A DNA stretch of 64,000 bases from Cyanobacteriota bacterium erpe_2018_sw_21hr_WHONDRS-SW48-000092_B_bin.40 (lineage in GTDB: Bacteria > Cyanobacteriota > Vampirovibrionia > Obscuribacterales > Obscuribacteraceae): positions 1 through 64,000 of the forward strand of contig JAUPUU010000066.1 of NCBI GenBank assembly GCA_030917395.1, in the 5' to 3' direction. Below are positions 59,167 to 64,000 of the stretch, in pieces (the stretch's first letter is position 1; each line of letters begins with the position of its first letter). The notes beneath the pieces were generated by a model, which worked only from the letters and a program-made list of their open reading frames with translations, was not told the origin of the DNA and searched no databases. The position numbers and the translations under genes are program-made.

Positions 59167-61374
59167 TTAGCAGCAGCGCAGTGGCGGGCCTGATTGGGCT
59201 TCGGCTAAGATATCTTCTCTGCTGATTTCTTTACTCAATCGCTCATCTCCAATGGCTGATTCACCTAGTTCGCTCTTGTTATTGCTTGTGTCAATTGATG
59301 CAATTCTCTGCCTATCGGGTTTGAGCCAGTTACGCACCGATTCAAATAGAATGACTAAAACAAGCACTATAAAGAGACTGCCCAAAGCAGCATCAAGATA
59401 ATCGTTAAAGATCAAAACTTTGGTTGTGGCAGCCTCAGCTGAGCCTGCAGCTATTGAGTTGGCTGAGTTTAGCTTTGCCTCTAGCATATGGGCGTGGGCT
59501 AAGAAGCCCAATTTGGGATCTGCTGCGAAGATTTTGAGATAGCCAGCGGTTAGGGTGACAGTCAAGAGCCAACAGAGTGGCCCCAGGGTGACCCAGGCGT
59601 AGGAGCGTTTGCCCATAGAAATAATGCAAGATGTAGCAACGCATAGCGCCACCACCGATAAGAGCTGGTTGCTGATGCCAAATAATGGCCAGAGACTGTT
59701 GATGCCACCAAGTGGATCGATCACTCCTTGATAGAGAAAATAGCCCCAACCCCCAACAACTAAGGCTGAACTGAGAGCCACAGCCGGGTACCAATCGGTC
59801 TTGCCCAGAGGCTTGTAGAGCAATCCGAGAAAATCTTGCAGAAGAAATCTCCCCACTCTGGTTCCAGCATCGAGGCAAGTAAGAATAAAGAGGGCTTCGA
59901 ACATAATGGCAAAGTGATACCAAAATGAAATGGTTACTTCAGACAGGCCCTTTATTGGTGCTGATGCTAGCACTCGAGCAAAGATTTGCGCCATACCCAC
60001 TGCTAAAGTTGGTCCACCGCCAGTGCGCCCCCAGAGGCTGTCTTCACCCATTTCTTTAGCTAGCTCTTGCATGCCCCCGCTGCCAGTGTCACTGACCGGG
60101 TAGCCCCATGAGCTGATTGTTGCTGCTGCGGCTACGTGATCGGTGCCTACTACACCTTTGGGGGAGTTGATAGCAAAGTAGGTTCCTGGTGCTAATACAC
60201 AGGCCGAAATAATCGCCATAATGGCCACTGCTGCTTCACACAACATGCTGGCATAGCCAATTGGGCGGGCATGAGTTTCTTTGGCGATCATCTTAGGAGT
60301 GGTGCCCGATGAGACCAGCGAATGGAATCCAGAAATTGCCCCGCAAGCGATGGTGATAAAGCAGAAGGGGAAGATATTGCCGCTAAACAGAGGCCCTTGT
60401 CCATTGATAAATACTGTTAGTGCCGGCATTTCAAGGTCTGGGCGCAGCAGCAGAATGCCAATGGCCAATAGACTAATTACACCAATTTTGAGAAAGGCCG
60501 AAAGATAATCCCGCGGTGCTAGTAAAATCCAGACCGGTAAAACTGAGGCGACAAATCCATAAATCATGACACTTATGGCTAGCTGTGTGCCGCTAAGAGT
60601 AAAGATCGGTGCCCATGTGGGGTCTTGTCCTACCCATTTGCCTGCCACTACAGCTAGTATCGTTAGTAAGACGCCAATAGTTGAGCCTTCCATAATTTTA
60701 TGGGGGCGGAGCACTTTCATATAGACACCAATGACCATGGCAATCGGCACTGTCATTAGTAAGGTAAAGGCGCCCCAGGGGCTAGCCTTGAGGGCATTGA
60801 CGATGACAAGGGCAAGCACTGCCATTAATATCATCATGATTAGCAAAATGGCTATTAAAGCCACTGTTCCAGCTAATGGGCTAATCTCGTCACGGGCCAT
60901 TTGACCCAGTGATTTCCCGCCGCGCCGCATGGAAGCTGCCAGTATGACAAAATCTTGCACTGCTCCAGCGAGAACAGCACCGACAATAATCCAGATTGTG
61001 CCAGGTAGAAAGCCGAATTGCGAAGCGAGAATGGGCCCGACCAAAGGGCCAGCGCCAGCTATGGCGGCAAAGTGGTGGCCGAACAAGACCCATTTGTGGG
61101 TTGGTACATAGTCTTTGCCATCGTCAACAATAGACGCTGGTGTTTCGTTGACGTCTTGCAGGGCAAAGACTTTATCGGCTAAGAACTTGCTGTAGAAACG
61201 GTAGGCGACGGCAAAGGTGCAGGAGCTCGCTAATATTAGCCAGACGGCGTTGACTTTTTCGCCTCTAGAAGAGGCCATGGTGTAGAGGGAGAATAAAGCT
61301 ATAAGGGCTATGGGCAGCCAGATTGCCAGACCTTTTAGTTTGGAGCTTAGACTTGAGCTCACTTTCTCGCTCAT
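59167..61374 (-). CDS. cstA: Carbon starvation protein A (CstA) family transporter
   Basis: 735 residues, the usual length, from the ATG at 61374 (AAGGA 6 bases upstream; a second ATG 3 bases earlier). At least 16 membrane segments. CstA hallmarks: the [19 protein letters not shown] region (about residues 99-117), [20 protein letters not shown], and [11 protein letters not shown]. Escherichia coli CstA and BtsT transport pyruvate (and perhaps peptides) with protons and are induced by carbon starvation. This gene is the second in the nucleoside-transporter operon. The C-terminal 50 residues are a cytoplasmic tail ending in two Cys. Confidence 0.93.
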   Translation of the reverse strand: MSEKVSSSLSSKLKGLAIWLPIALIALFSLYTMASSRGEKVNAVWLILASSCTFAVAYRFYSKFLADKVFALQDVNETPASIVDDGKDYVPTHKWVLFGHHFAAIAGAGPLVGPILASQFGFLPGTIWIIVGAVLAGAVQDFVILAASMRRGGKSLGQMARDEISPLAGTVALIAILLIMMILMAVLALVIVNALKASPWGAFTLLMTVPIAMVIGVYMKVLRPHKIMEGSTIGVLLTILAVVAGKWVGQDPTWAPIFTLSGTQLAISVMIYGFVASVLPVWILLAPRDYLSAFLKIGVISLLAIGILLLRPDLEMPALTVFINGQGPLFSGNIFPFCFITIACGAISGFHSLVSSGTTPKMIAKETHARPIGYASMLCEAAVAIMAIISACVLAPGTYFAINSPKGVVGTDHVAAAATISSWGYPVSDTGSGGMQELAKEMGEDSLWGRTGGGPTLAVGMAQIFARVLASAPIKGLSEVTISFWYHFAIMFEALFILTCLDAGTRVGRFLLQDFLGLLYKPLGKTDWYPAVALSSALVVGGWGYFLYQGVIDPLGGINSLWPLFGISNQLLSVVALCVATSCIISMGKRSYAWVTLGPLCWLLTVTLTAGYLKIFAADPKLGFLAHAHMLEAKLNSANSIAAGSAEAATTKVLIFNDYLDAALGSLFIVLVLVILFESVRNWLKPDRQRIASIDTSNNKSELGESAIGDERLSKEISREDILAEAQSGPPLRCC

Positions 61375-61425
61375 CATGTTTCCTTTTTTTGTTCTGTAGA
61401 CTATTTTTTGTTCGGTAAACTAAAT

Positions 61426-62718
61426 CTAGGTTAGCAAGCCTGCCAGGGTCGCTGATAGGTAAGATGCTAAGGTGCCACATATTAGTGCTTTGACCCCGAG
61501 CCGAGCGAGGTCTTCGCGGCGATTAGGCGCTATTTCGCCAATGCCACCAATTTGAATGGCTATTGATGAAAAGTTTGCAAAACCGCAAAGAGCAAATGTG
61601 GCAATGGTTTCGGCTTGGGCCGAGAGAGTATGGGCTGGGTCTTTTAGCATGTTGGAGAGATCGGTATAGGCAACGAATTCGTTGATTACTAGCTTTTCTC
61701 CCATCAAGCGACCAACTGTATGGGCATCAACCCACGGAACTCCAAGCACAAAAGCTACTGGTGCAAATAAGGCACCAAAAATGCTCTTCAATTCGAGATG
61801 GGCCAAATCAATGCCAATGCCATCTAGCCTCATGCCCCAGATAAATAACCAGTTGCCTGCCCAGCCAATGACAGCGTCGCAGAGGGCGATAAGCGCGATA
61901 AAGGCAATCAACATGCCTACCACATTAAGGCCAATGCGCAAACCTTCAGAAGCACCATGGGCGGCGGCATCGATAATATTGGCTTGATCTTTTTTTACTA
62001 CAACTTTGACTTCGCCTTTGGTATCAGATACTTCTGTTTCGGGCCAGACTATTTTGGCGATAACCAGCGCTCCGGGGGCGGCCATAATGCTAGCTGTGAG
62101 GAGATAAGAAGCTTTAATGCCGAGGCCGATATAGACGGCTAGAACACCACCGGCCACGCAGGCCATTGAACCAGCCATTGAGGCGAGTAGTTCTGACATG
62201 GTCATGGTCGGCACATAGGGCTTAATTAGCAATTGTGCTTCGACTTGGCCAACAAAAACAGAGCCAGCATTTGAAAGCGCTTCGGCGCCACTAGCGCCCA
62301 TTGTGACTGAGACTATTTTGGCGACAATCTGCACAAACTTTTGCATGATGCCAAGAAAATAGGAGATGCTCACTAAGCTCGAGACGAAAATAATCGTTGG
62401 TACCACGCGAAAAGCAAATATGTAGTCGGCACCGGGGCCAAAAACTTTGACCAGATTCTCAGGGTTTTGCACCAATGGGCCAAAGACGAAACCAGCACCT
62501 TTGTCTGAGAAGTGCAGCAGCTGGGTTATACCGTCACCCAGACTGCGAAAGAGCATCTGGCCAAACTCTACTTTTAAAACAAAAATCGCTAGAAGCAGTT
62601 GCAGAACCAGCCCTGAAATAACTAAGCGATAGTTGATTTTCGAGCGGTTGTTAGACATCAGGTAGGCTGTGCCCAAGATGAGCACGAAGCCGACCAATCC
62701 CATTGCTTTGGAGGTCAT
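61426..62718 (-). CDS. NupC-family concentrative nucleoside transporter
   Basis: 430 residues with about 10 membrane segments. The family signature near residues 330-355 is visible (GVPWVDAHTVGRLMGEKLVI, followed by NEFVAYTDL), as is the GSVFVGQVEAQLLIKPY sequence (about 151-167) that contributes to nucleoside binding. It imports nucleosides with sodium ions or protons across the inner membrane. First gene of the minus-strand block; CstA follows after about 50 bases. Together with CstA it suggests scavenging of host or neighbour metabolites. Confidence 0.93.
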   Translation of the reverse strand: MTSKAMGLVGFVLILGTAYLMSNNRSKINYRLVISGLVLQLLLAIFVLKVEFGQMLFRSLGDGITQLLHFSDKGAGFVFGPLVQNPENLVKVFGPGADYIFAFRVVPTIIFVSSLVSISYFLGIMQKFVQIVAKIVSVTMGASGAEALSNAGSVFVGQVEAQLLIKPYVPTMTMSELLASMAGSMACVAGGVLAVYIGLGIKASYLLTASIMAAPGALVIAKIVWPETEVSDTKGEVKVVVKKDQANIIDAAAHGASEGLRIGLNVVGMLIAFIALIALCDAVIGWAGNWLFIWGMRLDGIGIDLAHLELKSIFGALFAPVAFVLGVPWVDAHTVGRLMGEKLVINEFVAYTDLSNMLKDPAHTLSAQAETIATFALCGFANFSSIAIQIGGIGEIAPNRREDLARLGVKALICGTLASYLSATLAGLLT

Positions 62719-62785
62719 GCTATTCCCGCATTGTGCCGAGCTGTTTTAACCAGGTCACTATAACCCACGGGCGCCCCCTAAGGTT

Positions 62786-62810
62786 AAGCTTAGAAAATTT
62801 TTCTAGGCTT
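62786..62810. other. 25-base inverted repeat at the end of the Ala/Glu-rich gene
   Basis: AAGCTTAGAAAA and TTTTCTAGGCTT pair over 12 bases (one G-U) around a central T and overlap the stop codon of the gene at 62803. It could be a weak terminator for that gene on the minus strand, but the following bases are not T-rich. Confidence 0.4.
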
Positions 62811-63651
62811 GCAAGGCTGGCTTGTTTTCAACTGGCCTGCCGATAATTTGTCCCTGGGTCTTTTCGAATTGCTCCCGGGCTTGTTGTTTGAGCAAGAATG
62901 CGGCGGAAGTATCACCTTGCAAGGCCTTGACGTCGGCCAGCACTACGCGTGCCATAGCCTGTTCTGCGGCGGCTTTGAGTAGGGGCTCTTGGGCTTGAGC
63001 CAAGCTTTCAGAGGCTTTTTTCAGCTGACCTTCGGCGGCTTTGGCCGTGTCAAAGCTCTTCAAAACATCGGGGTATTGGCCCAGTTCTTTGCGCAAGGCA
63101 GCGGTAAGCTCGGGGCTAATAGTGTCGCGTTGCAAGAGATTGACTATGGTCGAAACTTCTTGGCGCTTTTCTTCAGGCAACTCTTTTATATTGCCGTTTA
63201 TAGATTGCACCGCACCCATGAATGTTGAGCCTCTCATCATCACTTCCATTCTGGCCATGCCTACCTTGCCCCAGTTGGCGGTCATAGAGTCGGAATAGTC
63301 GCTATCTGACTGTTTGACGGCAGCTTCAAACTTGGGCTGATAGCTAGCGGCTGCGCTTTTAATATCCTTTTCGCCTTCCAGCTGTATAGCGGCTTCTCTG
63401 GCCTGTTTCATGCCCGGCCCCAAGTCTTCTGGCTTGATTTTGGTCAGAGCGTGGAGTGCATCTTCATTGCTGTGACTGTCGGAAGCTTCCTTGTCGTCTA
63501 CTTGTATAAGCTCTGGTTTCTGCCCAGCTTTCGCTTCTGCTTTTAAGCCGACCAAGCGATAGTCGAGTACCTCATTTTGCATGGCTGTCAGAGGTGACAA
63601 TGGTTCAGAAGCTTCTTTTGCAGGCTGGTCAGATTCTGCGCGATGAGCCAT
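62803..63651 (-). CDS. Helical protein of unknown function
   Basis: 282 residues from the ATG at 63651 (a TTG at 63693 in frame adds 14). Charged and Ala/Glu/Lys/Gln-rich, without signal peptide or membrane segment. The N-terminus (MAHRAESDQPAKEASEPLSP) is disordered; the rest consists of several long helices. No domain recognised. It lies 84 bases before nupC and may have its own terminator-like repeat. The nearby partial plus-strand gene begins with a similarly polar N-terminus. Confidence 0.7.
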   Translation of the reverse strand: MAHRAESDQPAKEASEPLSPLTAMQNEVLDYRLVGLKAEAKAGQKPELIQVDDKEASDSHSNEDALHALTKIKPEDLGPGMKQAREAAIQLEGEKDIKSAAASYQPKFEAAVKQSDSDYSDSMTANWGKVGMARMEVMMRGSTFMGAVQSINGNIKELPEEKRQEVSTIVNLLQRDTISPELTAALRKELGQYPDVLKSFDTAKAAEGQLKKASESLAQAQEPLLKAAAEQAMARVVLADVKALQGDTSAAFLLKQQAREQFEKTQGQIIGRPVENKPALQA

Positions 63652-63869
63652 TCTATGCGTGCCTCTTTTGACAAAGATGTAGCGACTTGTCAAGAGTATT
63701 GCTTATTTAAGATTGTGAGAAGGGTAGAATTCCCACTTTGGTTGGGTTTTGGCCAAAAGCTTGATTATGGAAGCCGGAAATATTCGCCAGGAAGCGCCCT
63801 TGACGGTCATGAGATGGGTACTTACTGGGGGAGGGAATAATGTGAGCCTGTGAAGTCGGGGGCTGGGCT

Positions 63870-64000
63870 ATGGTGGAAATTAGACCGAGCGACCAAGGTG
63901 ATCGACAGAAGCGACAGCATGAAGAGAAGCCAGAGCTAAGCGGCCCTGAGGGGCAGCAAATCAGAAACGCGACCGGCGAACTGCTCGAAGCTATAAAGGC
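63870..64000 (+). CDS. Partial gene of unknown function, runs off the right edge
   Basis: An open frame from the ATG at 63870 (upstream GGGGGCTGGG can serve as ribosome binding site) without stop to the end of the window, 43 codons plus two bases. The visible start MVEIRPSDQGDRQKRQHEEK is polar and charged. Too short to assign. The divergent arrangement with the gene at 62803-63651 leaves 218 bases for promoters. Confidence 0.5.
   Translation, partial: MVEIRPSDQGDRQKRQHEEKPELSGPEGQQIRNATGELLEAIK

Overview
The window is one contiguous piece of bacterial chromosome of moderate GC content. It carries 53 protein genes that I can support, one partial gene at the right edge and one tRNA-Pro(UGG). 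I see no rRNA, insertion sequence, prophage, plasmid or CRISPR array, and no gene-free stretch longer than 300 bases. The lineage is inferred, not shown. TolC and many Sec signal peptides indicate a diderm. There is a very high density of TPR and Sel1 proteins, Ser/Thr kinases with extracytoplasmic leucine-rich repeats, a CHAT protease, a SpoIID/LytB protein without sporulation genes, and many secreted proteins of unknown function. Together these resemble the non-photosynthetic sister lineages of Cyanobacteria (Melainabacteria/Vampirovibrionia, order Obscuribacterales). A genome-wide marker phylogeny would be needed to settle it.

Layout, left to right. 1-3100: a coupled three-gene plus-strand operon of unknown, mostly secreted proteins, ending at a good terminator. 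3200-12600: a TPR protein, SpoIID/LytB, an orphan OmpR-type response regulator, a low-complexity secreted protein, a 927-residue TPR-CHAT protein, a Spy/CpxP-like protein, and a phosphatase/class II aldolase pair. 12600-21000: a membrane-anchored zinc-ribbon/SH3b protein, tRNA-Pro, a coupled MESH1-type HD hydrolase and GNAT pair, TolC, two tandem small paralogues with a shared 5' leader, a secreted patatin phospholipase, and a Sel1 protein. 21000-32300: mostly lineage-specific secreted or membrane proteins. These include a vWA protein, a FemAB-type transferase next to a spermidine-synthase-like protein fused to a glycine-rich segment, a membrane protein made of proline-phased heptads, and a HET-C/phospholipase-C-like protein. 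32300-43600: TPR, PDZ and coiled-coil envelope proteins. Within them sits a secreted TldD/TldE-like pair translationally coupled to a TonB-C-terminal-like protein, and a protein with four BamE-like repeats. 43600-49200: one giant secreted PDZ-TPR protein of 1846 residues. 50000-62700: a long minus-strand block running NupC, CstA, two coiled-coil proteins, three tandem Ser/Thr kinase-LRR receptors, and a secreted protein coupled to the last kinase.

The common theme is the cell envelope: secretion, cell-wall remodelling (SpoIID, FemAB), surface sensing (kinase-LRR receptors), and uptake of nucleosides and pyruvate or peptides (NupC, CstA). The best candidates for undescribed systems are the tandem small paralogues with a potentially RBS-masking leader, the exported TldD/E pair, the kinase-LRR cluster tied to scavenging transporters, and the Pro-heptad membrane protein.
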